Assembly (NCBI GenBank): GCA_014529385.2 | Contig: CM043946.1 | Location: 22,126,577 to 22,190,576 of the forward strand | DNA length: 64,000 nucleotides | From: Adiantum capillus-veneris | Taxonomy: Eukaryota; Streptophyta; Polypodiopsida; Polypodiales; Pteridaceae | Reading direction: 5' to 3' | Part shown: positions 1 to 11,300 of the stretch, in pieces | Layout of the letters: each line of letters begins with the position of its first letter | Numbering within the stretch: the first letter of the stretch is position 1 | The notes under the pieces: generated by a model | What the model saw: the letters and a program-made list of their open reading frames with translations, nothing else | The model's database searches: none | What the model was told of the DNA's origin: nothing | Program-made: the position numbers and the translations under genes

Positions 1-710
1 GTAACTGTGTCATAGCCATTTGTAGATCTTTTGAGAGCAGTTGACACAGATTCTTTTATTTTTGGTCGGGTCTATTGGTATATGTCAGAGGCTATACACA
101 AGCTAAGAGAAAATGTCAGTTTTGGTGCAAAGGATAAAGCTACCATGATTACAATTGTTAACAAGCGTTGGGTGCAGTTGCATACGCCATTGCATGGTGC
201 GGCTTTTGTATCGGATCCTAAGTTTCAAATGCATCAGCAATCTGCCAACAAAGAAGTTATGTCCAACTTCAAAACACTGTGCTCCCAACTCTTAGGGCAC
301 GAAGATGGAAAAACAGCTTTTCATCAGCGAGTAGATTATGCCAACAGAACTCGTATGTTTCAGGATCCGTGGCATATAGATGCCATTGGCAAAACAAGTG
401 CACCTTTATGGTGGAAGGACCGGAGTATGGTGGAGAGAAAGTGGAGTTTCAACACATTGCAGATAGAGTTTTATCAGTAGCTGCATCAAGTAGAAGTTGT
501 GAGCGAAACTGGTCAGCATTCGACTTTGTGCACACTAAAAAGCGAAACAGAATTCATACTAAACGGGCTACTGATTTGGTGTATGTTTTTTGCAATATGA
601 GACTTATTTATAAGCCTCAAAACATTACGACTAGAGAAAGCAATATGGAGTCTTCCAAACGCATGAAACTATTTCTACAGAATTTGATGATGATGATGAT
701 ATGGAATGGG
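1..710 (+). pseudogene. hAT-family transposase, 3' part, decayed
   Basis: This is the C-terminal part of a hAT (Ac-like) transposase; the 5' part lies outside the window. The first frame (from about 16 to about 425) reads PFVDLLRAVDTDSF and continues through a helical region to APLWWKD, the spacing expected just before the hAT dimerisation domain. The second frame (about 426-620) continues with GEKVEFQHIADRVLSVAASS and then CERNWSAFDFVHTKKRNR, the hallmark hAT dimerisation motif. Joining the two needs a frameshift near 415-425. An in-frame TAG at 13-15 sits where relatives have a Glu before Pro-Phe-Val. No terminal inverted repeat or target duplication is visible to the right. Assignment to hAT is firm; the copy is dead. 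Confidence 0.85.
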
Positions 711-868
711 AGATAGTTTCAGAATGCTCAGATATGGACGAAGTAGATGATATGGTTGCAGTTTTTGAAGATGGAGATGATTTGTGAGAGTACCATTGTA
801 ATAATTACTCAACAAGTCTTTGTATATGATGAAAGAAAGTGTTATGTCGTTGTCGTTCACATCAAAAC

Positions 869-946
<78 letters not shown>
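869..946. repeat. (CT)n/(CA)n compound microsatellite
   Basis: About 50 bp of CT dinucleotides pass directly into about 27 bp of CA dinucleotides. The tract lies between the hAT remnant and the minus-strand kinase-like locus. Confidence 0.95.
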
Positions 947-949
<3 letters not shown>

Positions 950-1104
950 TCACTCACACTCAAATATAAACTGCCGATAATATCTTGTCGAATAAAAATT
1001 ACATAAAGTTGATGTAGGTTTGAAATTACAACAAGGTTCTGGGAAATTACTCAATCGAAAAGAGTTTGATATAACTTTGAGATTACAAAAAGCTTATGAG
1101 TGAC

Positions 1105-1911
1105 TTATGAGTTTGATAGATTTGCTATAAGTTCGTCTATGGTAAAATCTGTAATTCCTAGCTCAAGGGATGGTTGAGCAACATCTTTATGTGAAGTGGT
1201 ACTATCATCTGGAAAAGGTCCATACAATGATTCATATCGTTGAAGCTTTTCTTGTGCATCACTTAACTCTATTTCAAGCTCAAGAATATGGCCACGAAGC
1301 ATGTCCGGTGTTTCTCCTTGGTTGGCAAGGTCTTGTACTTGGCTGGCTAATTCAGTCAGTGTTTCTGACTCTTCAGGAAGTAAAAAAATAGGACGCTTGC
1401 GAGGAGGCATTGGATTATTTGCATTGCGTGCTGCCACCTTTTCTGCAATGCGTCCACGTCCAACGCCAGTAGTGCCTGGACGATCTGACCAATCCACTCT
1501 CTTCAACAAAACATATCGAACATAGCATTGCTGAATAAAGTAAATTGCTACTTGGTTGTTGTTTGGTAGGCATCTCTCTTGTCGTATAAACCTTTGCAGC
1601 AATACACGTACCAGTCCTTTATGTTGCAAATCAGAGAGCTTTAACGGAGCTGTATGTTTTGCATTGCCACTTATTTGAAATAGTTGATGGCGTACAAAGT
1701 GATTAGGGAAAAGATTTTTGCACTCTTTAAGGGTCAATGGTTCGCCCTGTATCTCAGATTCATCTTCTTCAATGTTGGCAATAGTAGAAAGATCTGCTTG
1801 TCCACATCTAACTTGTTCTTTTAAAAATTGCCTGAGCTTCAGCGTGGTTGAGTTCTTCTTCCATATCTGCATATCAAGTGAGCATGTCATTACTTTTAAA
1901 TACCCATTCAA
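1105..1911 (-). CDS. Hypothetical protein exon with coiled-coil C-terminus, possibly the last exon of the kinase-like locus
   Basis: A 268-codon open frame, the longest in this neighbourhood. I do not recognise the family. The N-terminal half is helical and polar. The middle holds a basic stretch (VGRGRIAEKVAARNANN, then MPPRKRP, a possible nuclear signal). The last ~90 residues (ETLTELASQVQDLANQ, then HILELEIELSDAQEKL) look like a coiled coil with an acidic tail. A good splice acceptor (ATATGCAG before ATATGGAAG) near 1874 suggests this is an internal or last exon rather than a free-standing gene. It lies about 120 bp downstream, same strand, of the end of the decayed kinase domain, so it may be that gene's C-terminal part. 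That link is inference. Confidence 0.45.
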   Translation of the reverse strand: MNGYLKVMTCSLDMQIWKKNSTTLKLRQFLKEQVRCGQADLSTIANIEEDESEIQGEPLTLKECKNLFPNHFVRHQLFQISGNAKHTAPLKLSDLQHKGLVRVLLQRFIRQERCLPNNNQVAIYFIQQCYVRYVLLKRVDWSDRPGTTGVGRGRIAEKVAARNANNPMPPRKRPIFLLPEESETLTELASQVQDLANQGETPDMLRGHILELEIELSDAQEKLQRYESLYGPFPDDSTTSHKDVAQPSLELGITDFTIDELIANLSNS

Positions 1912-2030
1912 TCAATTTGACATTGGACAGTATATCGAATGACAAACATAGAATTTTTGTTCAATTAAACATACAATTAAATCTGACACCAAAAGTAAAA
2001 CAATGATGAAATCATGAGACTGCGTTTTCA

Positions 2031-3434
2031 TTAATCATCAGCTGGTCGTAAGCTAGATGTCATTACAATGTTGTAACCCACTCTATGGGCACCATTTAAA
2101 CATAAGGAGAGATCAAAAGCATTAGGCCGGTTTTTGGGGTAAACGCGCTTGCCGGTTTCAAGATGAGCAAGTACATTACTCAAGATTTGTTCTTGCTTTG
2201 TTCTTGGGGCTCTGGTAAGCACTTCAAGATTCGTTTACATGTATGACACATGGAATAAATATCCATAGATTTGGTCCAGGAGGGAGGATTACTAGATATA
2301 CATTCGGGGGCTACCCATGGATAATCCCTCTCATATTGTTTTCTAGTTTTTATCTACATATTGCGTAGAGGAGGAAAACCGGCTGTCGTATTTGTTTTAG
2401 TGCATGAACCCCAATCCACAATGCCGGCGTAAACACCTTTTTTGCCAAAATGCAGCATCATATTGCGAGAGTGTAGATCATTGTGGAGGTAGTTATGCGT
2501 ATGTATATACTTCAGAGTTTGGAGGAGAGCATTGATGATCTGCAAAATATTCTCCTGGAATATCTCTACTGTTCCTGCAATGAGTACGTAATCATGAATG
2601 ACAGGTTGTCTGTAGTGCATTCTTTGATCCATTGCTCCACATGGCCGTCATTCCAAAATCGTGAAATGAGCATAGGTCGCTCCACGTGGCACACCATGAC
2701 AAGAGGGTAGATAATACCTCAATGTGAAATATCCAAAATTGTTGCTTCGTCTTTGACCTGTTGCTCCATGGTGGGCCTATGTAAGTGTACTTTAAACACT
2801 TTTGCAGCATACACTTGATCTTTAAAAGCGGGATGTGTGACACCCACATGCTTCACATGTGCCCATCTTCCCTCTCCCAGCTGTGGAGCTTGGATATTGA
2901 AGACGGTTGTGTCGGGTAAAAGGTGTAAAATAGGTGGTAGCTGAGAGAGGTCTAATGTAGCAACAGATGACGTTGCAGGCTCTGTTCTAAGAAGGATTTC
3001 TGGTTCAACAACAGCTTCAGAAGAGCTAGCTTCCACTCTTGCACGCTTTGCTTCTCTTTCTAACTTTTCCTTGTTCTTGAACTTCGGTAAAGCTGTTGCA
3101 CAAGATGTATGTGCTCAGCTATGTTTGGCAACGAAGTAATTGCAGGATTTTTCAGTTCTTGAAAGGTTTTCATGATCTGTCCAATGGTTTGTTTGACCAT
3201 TTTTACTAAAGCACCTGATTTCAGGAGGGCTATGTCAATAATAGCTGGTGCAAACTCTGCCTGGAGCTGCTCTAACACAGACTTGGTCAGAGTCTCTGTA
3301 AGCTGATAAAAATGCTCCGGAGCGACAGGGTTTAAACAACGCCTAATCTCTGCCTCTGACGTGTAATGAAAGTGTCTCACAATCACTTTGGATACGAACT
3401 TTTGTTGATGTTTCGCTAGCTTCGTGTCTGCCAT
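2031..3434 (-). pseudogene. Protein-kinase-like gene, decayed
   Basis: Reading right to left: an N-terminal helical domain (3434 to ~3090, starting MADTKLAKHQQKFVSK, with a splice-acceptor-like ATACAG just upstream); a charged linker (KEKLEREAKRARVEASSSEA); a glycine-loop-like segment (LGEGRWAHVKHV) followed by VYAAKVFK, the beta-3 lysine; a hinge region (YPLVMVCHVERPMLISRFWN); the catalytic loop HNYLHNDLHSRNMML; a metal-binding site reading DWG rather than DFG; and the APE-like segment YPWVAPECIS with SMDIYSMCHTCKRIL. All kinase landmarks are therefore present in order. Breaks seen: a frameshift near 3070-3095, a TGA just after ILDISH (about 2717), and a stop after the DWG segment near 2354. 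A plant kinase-like pseudogene is the best call. A family with many introns could explain some gaps but not the TGA. Confidence 0.7.
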
Positions 3435-3635
3435 ATCTGTATGACAGAATTATAAATTAAGAATCTTACGAAAAGATTGTACACCATAGTAACATAGTTA
3501 TTATATAATGAGTGTTAACCCTATATATATTAAATGATGATACAAATTTATTAAACAATATTAAATTATTGCAAATTAAAGAGAAAATCTTATGATTACA
3601 AACCACATTGTGCGAATCGACCATGAAAATTAAAT

Positions 3636-3695
<60 letters not shown>
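3636..3695. repeat. (GA)n microsatellite
   Basis: About 60 bp of uninterrupted GA dinucleotides directly upstream (minus strand) of the kinase-like locus. Confidence 0.95.
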
Positions 3696-3699
<4 letters not shown>

Positions 3700-3870
3700 G
3701 GCCAGGAGTGTGAGATGCTCTTAGCACAAGAACTGGACCCTGCTATGTGCAAAGTGTGAGATGATGAAAGAAATTACATCTAAAGGGTTGGAAAATTGTA
3801 CATATTGTGAACAGCTCAGCTAGTGTGAGATATTCTCAGCACAAGTCCTGGATGCTGTTGTAAAATAGAT
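3700..3870. repeat. Diverged ~115-bp direct repeat
   Basis: The segment starting GAGTGTGAGATGCTCTTAGC near 3706 recurs as TAGTGTGAGATATTCTCAGC near 3820, including the following CACAAG and a GGA.CCTGCT-like tail. No coding frame is seen. It belongs to a spacer built from local duplications. Confidence 0.6.
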
Positions 3871-3906
3871 TGATATATAGTTTTTATCAATCTAATCCCT
3901 GATAAA

Positions 3907-4493
3907 GTGTGTGGAACTCACAACACAACTATCAACGGATAAATTAACAATTGCAGATGTAAGTTACCTATCGTATGTGTTTACGTCCAAAACAACACCA
4001 AGTCATTTAATGATGAAAAATGATGTTCTTTTGGAATATGAAACACACGAGTAACCAGTATGTCACATTAAGATGAAGAGGGCATGAAAATATGCATCTC
4101 TTCACTCTTAATATAACGAGTGGTAACGCTTGTGTTTCTATGTAACACATATGACAGAAAAACTTAATCTAAAATTGTAAATTTTATAAGCTATTTCTAA
4201 TTGAGTTTGTGGAACGCACAACACAACCATCAGTAAACATCTCAACAATCTCAAATGTAAATCAATTGTTGTATATATCTACATTTAGAGTAACACTAAG
4301 TCGTCTGCTGATAAACAATGATGTTACTACAGAAATAGAAGCACAAAAATAACGAAAGTCGCATTAAGATGAAGAGGGCATAAAGTATGCATCTCTACAC
4401 TCTTAAAATGACGAACGTTAATCTTTGTGCTTCTATGTAGAATAATCAATAATGATTTACTTTAAGATTGTAAATTTTATAGGCCACTCTAAA
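3907..4493. repeat. Two-unit tandem duplication, ~298-bp period, each with an internal hairpin
   Basis: Unit A (3907-4204) begins GTGTGTGGAACTCACAACAC; unit B (4205-about 4493) begins GTTTGTGGAACGCACAACAC. They align along their length with many substitutions, including AAGATGAAGAGGGCAT and TGCATCTCT. Inside each unit is an inverted repeat: GAAACACACGAGTAACCA with TGGTAACGCTTGTGTTTC in A, and ATAGAAGCACAAA with TTTGTGCTTCTAT in B. The hairpin may be an old MITE that was duplicated with its flank. No gene is visible here. Confidence 0.75.
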
Positions 4494-4775
4494 GTGAGAG
4501 GTGTAGCATCATGCCTACTACACCCCACGAGTCGACCTCTAATCCTAACTCATCTCTATGGTGAGAGATATACTACTACACCATACGAGTGAGAATCTAA
4601 ATTTACCATAAGCCTTCCCTGAAGTGAGTCATATAACTACACACCACGGGAAAGGAAACTATATTCTACACACCTCTGGAGTGAGCCATATGGCTACACA
4701 CCACGAAGTGGCCTACGACCTGCAAGCCAACTTTGTGGTGAGATTCGAAACTACTGCACCACACAAGTCTGGCAC
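4491..4775. repeat. Diverged minisatellite, ~57-64 bp period, five units
   Basis: Five successive units share the layout GTGAG(A/T)..., then CTAC(T)ACACCACACGAGT with variants, starting near 4491, 4555, 4618, 4675 and 4731. The spacing shrinks from about 64 to 56 bp. The units are too diverged to be recent. Confidence 0.65.
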
Positions 4776-4821
4776 AACACAAAAAAAAAGTTAGTATTTA
4801 CTAAAAATTAAAAAAATATAC

Positions 4822-5138
4822 CTGAAACCGTTGTAAACCGAAGAGGTTGTCTCTATCTGCTAATCTCTCAAAAGCTCCAAGCTCTACAAGCTCCAAAAAG
4901 GTCCACAATGCTTTTCGATCGAATACGGCGATGATTGTATATATATACAGTTTTTCGATCGAGATATTTTTCGATCGAAAAATATCTCGATCGAAAACTG
5001 TTTTATACGGATATTCGGTAATTATTCGGAAATACGGCGTATATTGACGTTTAATACGTATAATTTTTGTTATACGGGCGTAAAAATGCAACGCAGAGCC
5101 TCAGTAAGGAATGCATCTAAAGCACTAGTAGCAGCCAT
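4822..5138 (-). pseudogene. Short 5' exon of an unrecognised gene, split by a palindromic insertion
   Basis: On the minus strand a TATATAA box (5226-5220) is followed about 80 bp later by ATG (5138) opening MAATSALDAFLTEAL. After a 173-bp insertion the same strand continues with WTFLELVELGAFERLADRDN and GLQRFQ, ending at a good donor (TTTCAG before GTATAT, near 4822). The two sides do not share a frame once the insertion is removed, so one further base change is implied. It may be the first exon of the kinase-like gene further left, which has an acceptor at about 3437. The intron phases do not match, so this is only a suggestion. Confidence 0.4.
4912..5084. mobile_element. Small palindromic (foldback or MITE-like) insertion
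   Basis: The segment is flanked by AATGC on both sides (4907-4911 and 5085-5089), a candidate 5-bp target duplication. It starts TTTTCGATCGAATACGG and ends GGGCGTAAA, so the termini are only weakly inverted. Inside (about 4950-5002) lies a near-perfect inverted repeat of about 26-bp arms built from CGATCGA boxes. The CGATCGA motif occurs four times, and TACGG/ATACG motifs recur through the rest. It carries no coding capacity. Confidence 0.55.
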
Positions 5139-5219
5139 GTCTTCTCTTTGCGTGATTGGGTATGCTAGGTCTCTCTGCAATGCTGGGATGAAAATGGTGA
5201 ATTGAGGAGGTGGTCCCCC

Positions 5220-5226
5220 TTATATA
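5220..5226 (-). promoter_or_regulatory. Candidate TATA box of the minus-strand short exon
   Basis: TATATAAGG on the minus strand, about 80 bp upstream of the ATG at 5138. The spacing is normal for a plant core promoter with a short leader. Confidence 0.4.
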
Positions 5227-5384
5227 GACATATTCCATCTCGAAAAAAATAAAAAATATGCGTTTAAAAAATAAATTTACACAACACCTTAAAATTCAAG
5301 TACAAAATCAAGTACAACACTTAAAATTTTTCAAAATCTTTAATAAAATATCCAATGTATAAACGATTAAAGTTACAAGCCAAT

Positions 5385-6708
5385 TCACTTAGACAAGATG
5401 ACTTCGTCTGTAGCCCAATCTTTGTAAACAAGCATAGTGGCCTCCATCCGCCTTCCAATCTACACAACCAAAAAATGGGCAATCAAAATACAAATACCCA
5501 CAAAAATTAAGAAAAGGTAGCTAATCAAGCACAAAGCAGACCTTGCGTTCTTCCAGTTTGAAACTTGCATTGCTGACATCCTCGAATCCCATTATGACAA
5601 AGTGTTCCCGAAGATTGGCAAGAGTACAATGCGGATTCACTGCAACCACCTCCACATCATTATTGGACATGCGGACACGAATTTCGAAGGATTGAACCTC
5701 TTTGGCTGTCAACTGCAAGGGTATCCATTTGCCACGTTTATGCATCCACCTTTCGTAGCTAAATTGTGCCTACAAGGTGCACCTTGCCTTCAAATATCGA
5801 AGGCAAAGGTGTGTGGGGGACACATTGCACTTGTGACAGTCACCATCATGCAAACCGTCAACATAGCCCCAATTGACACCTAGAATGGTGTCCATTGCAT
5901 CTATGTCAACTTCTTTGCAAACAAACATTGTCGGTGTTTCCACAATCGGCAGAGAGTGGAATGCATGCACAAACAAATGAATGGGACAATGCCAATTGAG
6001 ACCCACCAATCTGGTTGCCTTACCAAACTTTAGGGACCCTTGGAAATCTTGCAGTACCTTGCGCTTGAAAGAAAGCAAGTCCCAATGGTATGGAGTTGGC
6101 CATTCTGCACTTTGCAATGAGGGTGTCTCCACGGCTTCTAACCTACCATAGCTTTGGCACCACATACTTGTGGGAGTACATGAATATTCGTTGCTCGGTA
6201 AGTTTTTTCGACGAGACATTAGGAAACATAAGATCCCCAATGTGAGCATGCACAACCACAAACGTGCCTGAGAGGCACTCAAGCGACTGCTCCTCAACTA
6301 AGCTGGATGGAAAAACATATTTACAAATGTCCTTAGTCAAACATAAAAATCGCATGCATGTAAACATGATATATGCATGGGATAGCTAAACCATGAGGAC
6401 TTACAATGAGGTGCAAATTGAGTTGAATCTCTCTTCAGGTGGATCTCAGCTGCACTGTACACGTGTTGCACGATGGCCACCATTTCGGACTTGGTTTCTT
6501 TGAATGCCAATAGTCTTCCCTTCCAACAGCGTTCCAATACACCTCGACATCGTACGCAATGAGGTCCTGCACTGGACGGTTGCATGTACACCCATGAAAC
6601 TTTCTTGAATACTTGTGGGATCCATCCCCCCTCTGAAGTTTTTGTGTTGTGCAACACAATCTCCTGTATCTCTGGTTTGGGCCGTCTATGCGTGTTAGCG
6701 GTGGACAT
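5385..6708 (-). pseudogene. Unrecognised spliced plant gene, decayed
   Basis: Predicted start ATG at 6708 (MSTANTHRRPKPEIQ). Exon 1 runs to a GTAAGT donor at 6404. An acceptor near 6298-6302 leads into SLECLSGTFVVVHAHIGDLM and on to HKYVVPKLW. The reading then shifts frame near 6145-6150 into GRLEAVETPSLQSAEW, continues through GLNWHCPIHLFVHAFHSLP to RYLKARCTL, meets one in-frame TAG (5767-5769, probably a former Gln codon), and goes on with AQFSYERWMHKRGKW. A short intron (donor after LEERK, acceptor near 5463) gives the last exon IGRRMEATMLVYKDWATDEV and a stop at 5385. The last ~75 residues have a beta-grasp-like hydrophobic pattern (a weak ubiquitin-like fold guess). I do not know the function. 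One frameshift and one stop make it a likely pseudogene. Confidence 0.5.
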
Positions 6709-6779
6709 GCTTGGGAAGTTGGGCTTAGGAAGGGATTGGAAATGGGTGGGAGGAAGGTGAGGGAGAGAAGTGGGCAAGG

Positions 6780-7330
6780 CTGTGGGCTATTGTGTGTAGG
6801 TACTGTGGAGAGAGAATGAGGAGCTGAGGGGAGGGTGAGGTGAGCTGCCTATGGTGGCTATGGTGGCTTTGACAGTGGAGATAGAGAAAGAGGGGAGGAG
6901 TGAGAGGTAGAGAGGATAGTGGAGCTGTGGGCTACAGGGTGTGGGACTGTAGAGGGTTGATGGAGGTGTGAGAGAAGGGGGAGCTATGGAGAGAGGAAGA
7001 GAGTGGTGGAAAGATTTTGGCTATGGCTGCCTTGACTGTAGAGAGAGAATGGGAGGAGGGAGAGTGTGGGAGAGAAAAGTAGTGACAGAGGGAGAGAAAA
7101 GTGGATTTTGGGGGGGGAAATTGACTTTTTGAAGTTAGTTTATGTTTTGGGACAGTTTTGAAGGCAGTCAATTTTGACACTTTTTAAAAAAAATCATTTT
7201 TTAGGGTTTTTAAGCCTGCGGATTTTTTCTTTTGGGGGGTCCCTCCCTCTTTTATGACACCTTTTCCCCCCTTTTACCCCCCCCCCTCAAAGCCTCCCTC
7301 CCACCTCTCTCTAAGAACCAAGCATTGAAG
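6780..7330. other. GA-rich and homopolymer-rich spacer upstream of the 5.4-6.7 kb gene
   Basis: About 350 bp dominated by GGGAGAG/GTGGAG words, then runs of T, G and C (near 7183, 7119, 7268 and 7277). It lies directly upstream of the minus-strand start at 6708, so on that strand it is a CT-rich leader or promoter region. No supported gene. Confidence 0.5.
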
Positions 7331-8159
7331 AGGGAGACAATTAGGCTGCACCCCTACCATTCCTCCCCCTCTAGGTGATATCCCAAGAGCCCTCTCATTG
7401 GTTCTCCCTTAAGCTTTCACTAATCAAAAAGGCCCAAGGAGAGTCCATATTTTTTCTAATGAACTGTCTCAAAAAGGAGCCCATCTGCTCGGGTGACATG
7501 CCGGTCGGAGTAGCATGAAAACTAAAACTAAGAGAGTATGTGTCATGGTCATTGGCCATGGCTACAAATACACTTAAGCAATGCAAACACTGAAAAAATG
7601 AAGCTGCAATACAACTCAATGAATCTATCCAGTATTGCAAACTAATAAAAAGAGTTTAACAAAAACGTTCCTAGCAAAAATCATTACTCAATCTCTCATC
7701 TTCTATGAGAGTTGATGCACCAAAGATGTCTATATCAATCTGTACTTTTGCATCTTCATTATCAACTCCGCATCAACTTCAGTATTTGAAAGCTTCTAGG
7801 TTCAAGCATCTGCTTCTAGGTTCAAGCATCTCCTCAACATTGACCTCCAGATCAAAATCCAAACTTACATCATCCGTCGGCCCTGCACTTGGTTCATGAA
7901 GCTCTTCGACCTCAACTTCCAATCCTTCACACACTTGCTTGCTCTGTGGAGCAACTTGAACAACGTAGATCCATTGCGGTTTAGAAATAACTTTTTCATC
8001 AATTTCTCTCCATAGTGGATCTAGCGTGAACACAACTTGTTCACAATGCTAAGAAAGTACGAGCATATCCCGCGCATCTGTCCATACCCGCCTAAAGTTC
8101 ACTTGAATCAATCCACTATTATCTTTGCGCACAGTTGCATTAGGGCCGCTGGTAATAAC

Positions 8160-8395
8160 TGTTACCATATACATCATATACATGTGGTAGTGATGTGTGT
8201 GAACACACTAGGACCACCGAGGCATTTTTTCTCTCTTTAGGAGGTTTTTTCCCCCGAGCATTGTATATACGCCCTTCACTCTAGGGCTATCCATCTTTCC
8301 ATTGCATACTAAGTAACACACTCTCTATTGTGTGCCTTGAGCTTCCCTCGTCTTCTCTAAGTTGTGTACGTTTCTCTACAACCCTAATTCCAACA
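8160..8395 (+). repeat. 5' LTR of the copia fossil
   Basis: Starts TGTTACCATA and ends TTCCAACA, the TG...CA termini expected of an LTR. Preceded by ATAAC (8155-8159). Confidence 0.93.
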
Positions 8396-11300
8396 ATTGG
8401 TATCAAAGCAGGTTGCATCCTCCCGGACTTAGTCCCCAGCTACTCCAACACACACCTGCTCACTTTCTCCGATTTCAGTGAGCTTTGGAAACCGTTCGCA
8501 GGTCGACAAAAATTTTGGGTAAGCTCGTAGAGCTTAGTCTGCTCATATTTTTTATTCGGGCTCATTTCGGCCTCCGTTTCCATTATAGGCAGTATTGCAC
8601 AGGCTATTTCGTCATTTTGTGTAGAATTTCTGTCAGTGTCATTTTCTCCATAACAGGTGCCTCATAGTCTTTTACGGTTTGTGCTATATAGCACGTGTTG
8701 TTCCCGCTCCGTTTCTCCTATTTTCGGGCAGTTTTCACATCAGGTGCAACATTTACCATGGCTGACAACAACACAGATGTGTTCAAGATGTTTGCTGCTG
8801 AGGACAAGTTGGATGGGGACAACTACCCTATGTGGGCTTATATGATGCAACATGTTCTTGTGTGAAAGGGCGTCTGAAACATTGTGCAGGGCATTGATGT
8901 ACGTCCTGGTTCTGAGGATATAGGCATTGTTGAGGATGTTGCAGGTCTTGATGCAAGGATTGCTGCTATTAGAGTTGTTTTTCCTACGACAAAACAAGCT
9001 CATTGGGATGTAAAGGATGCACAGTCTCATGCATTGATTGCGTTTTCTGTGAAGCGCACCATTGTTCCTCACATTCGTTCAACAAAATCTGCAAAACAGG
9101 CTTGGGATATTCTAGCAGGTCTTTAAGGAAGCCGCGATGAGGCTAAAATTGCTTTGCTGCGTAAAGATCTGGAGTTGAAGATTATTCATGAGAAAGATGA
9201 TATGGACACTTTTCTTGCTGGTGTCAAGGATATCAATGAGCAACTTATTTCTGCAGGTGAAGTCATTTCAAACAGTTCCCTTGTGCAGATTGTTCTTGAT
9301 GCCTTACCAGATTCTTACCAGACTTTTTCTAGTACTTGGAGACTTATGACCCAAGGAGATCTTGAAGTTTTCAAGTTTGATGCATTATGCACATTGCTGT
9401 TGGAAGAGTCACTTTCCAGAAAAAACAGAACTAGGCAGCATGCAGTTGAACAGGCTTTTATTGCTTCTCAAAGAAAGGGTGGTAACAGCAATGCAACCAC
9501 TTCTTATAATTCTGCTGCGAGTGGCAAAAATTCTATTCCTAATGCTTCTGCTGGCAGCAATTCGTCTGGAAATTTTGGTGATAAGGAAAAAAATAAGATG
9601 CATTGCCATTATTGTAAAGCTAATGATCACTTGATCAAGTCGTGTCCTAAGTTGAAGGCTAAAGAGGCTAAGAAGAAAGAGGGTGATTCCAATGCAAATG
9701 CTGGTTCCACTACAAATGCAGCCATTGTTGAGTCTTCTGTGAAAGGAGACTGTGATGCTGATGTTGATGCAGAATGGGCTTTTAGCGGAGAGTGCACTTA
9801 CAATCCTACTGTCCATGATGCATGCTTGTCAGTTGCTACAGATTTACATGTGTGGTATTTCAACAGTGGTGCTACAAAGCACATTACCTCACATCATGAA
9901 TTGTTTACCTCTCTCGAGTCTGTCCCTCATGGGAATTCAGTCACTTGTGCCAACAATGCCTCTTATCCGGTTCAGGGAGTTGGAAAGATTGTGCTTACTA
10001 CTGCAAATGGCAGTTCCTTCACACTTGTTGATGCACTTTATGTACCTGGGATCAAAAGGAATCTCTTGTCTGTATCCGCACTTGCTAGACTTGGACTTGT
10101 AGTCAAATTTGTGGATGACAGATGTACAGTTCATGATCTCAGTTTTGGTGATGAAATTGTTGCATCTGGCCTTTTGTGCCGTGGGCTATATAAGCTCGCT
10201 TTGTATGACAAGTGCGGAATTTTTTTTGCAAATGTTGTTGTAGATTCAAGGGCTATTTCAGATGCAAAACTTTGGCATGCACTTTTTGGTCATCTGAATT
10301 TTTCCAGTTTACTGCATTTGCAAAAATCTGATATGGTTGCTTCTTTACCGCCTCTTAAAGCACCTGTCAAACATGTTTGTGAAGGTTGTATTTTAGGTAA
10401 GATGCAACGTTCTAAGTTTCTAAAGGATGGTTCAGTTCGGGCCACATGCATGTTGCAGCTTGTGCATATGGATGTTTGTGGGCCCATGCAAACTTCGTCC
10501 TTGGGAAATTACCTGTACTTCATGACTTTCATTGATGATTACTCCAGGCATGTATGGGTATTTCCGCTTAAAGCGAAGTCCGAAGTTTTTATGTGCTTCA
10601 AACAATTTCTGGCTATGGCTAAAAATGTCTCGAAATGTACTATATTGGGCACCCTCCGTTCCGATCGAGGGGGGGAGTATATGTCTCATGAATTTAATGC
10701 ATTTCTGGCTAGTGGTGGGATAAAACACCAATGTACAGTGCCTTATACACCTCAGCAAAATGGTGTTGCTGAGAGGAAAAATAGGTCGCTGACGGAAATG
10801 GCACGATGTATGGTCAAAAGACAAGCTTTGCCGCATTCTTTTTGGCTTGAGGCCATCATGTGTGCCACTTATGTACTTAACAGGTGTCCTACGAAAGCTT
10901 TGCAATCTATTACTCCATATGAAGCATGTCATGATAGAAAGGCTTCTATTGAGCACATGCATGTTTTTGGTTGTTTGGCATATGATTTGGTGCCACAAAC
11001 ACAACGTAGAAAATTGGATGATAAGGCTGTCAAATGTATTTTTGTTGGTTATAGTGTTTAAAGCAAAGGTTACAGGTTATATCATCCGCAAACAAAGTGT
11101 ATTCTGGTTTCACGGGATGTAGTGTTTGTGTAAGATTCTGTTCAGCCCTTGCTATCATGTACTAGAGACAATAATGTAAGCTCACAAGACATTTATGACA
11201 CTTTGTTGCCTCTTTTCGTTGGTGGAAATATGAATGTAAGTTCCAATGAGGCAAATGTATAGCCTATGGGGGTTATGGATCAGCCTATTACTGATGCAGA

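Noticed and set aside
7395-7640. An 81-codon minus-strand frame next to the old CACTA remnant
   Set aside because: It does not align with any part of the CACTA proteins seen in E1-E3 and has no other support.
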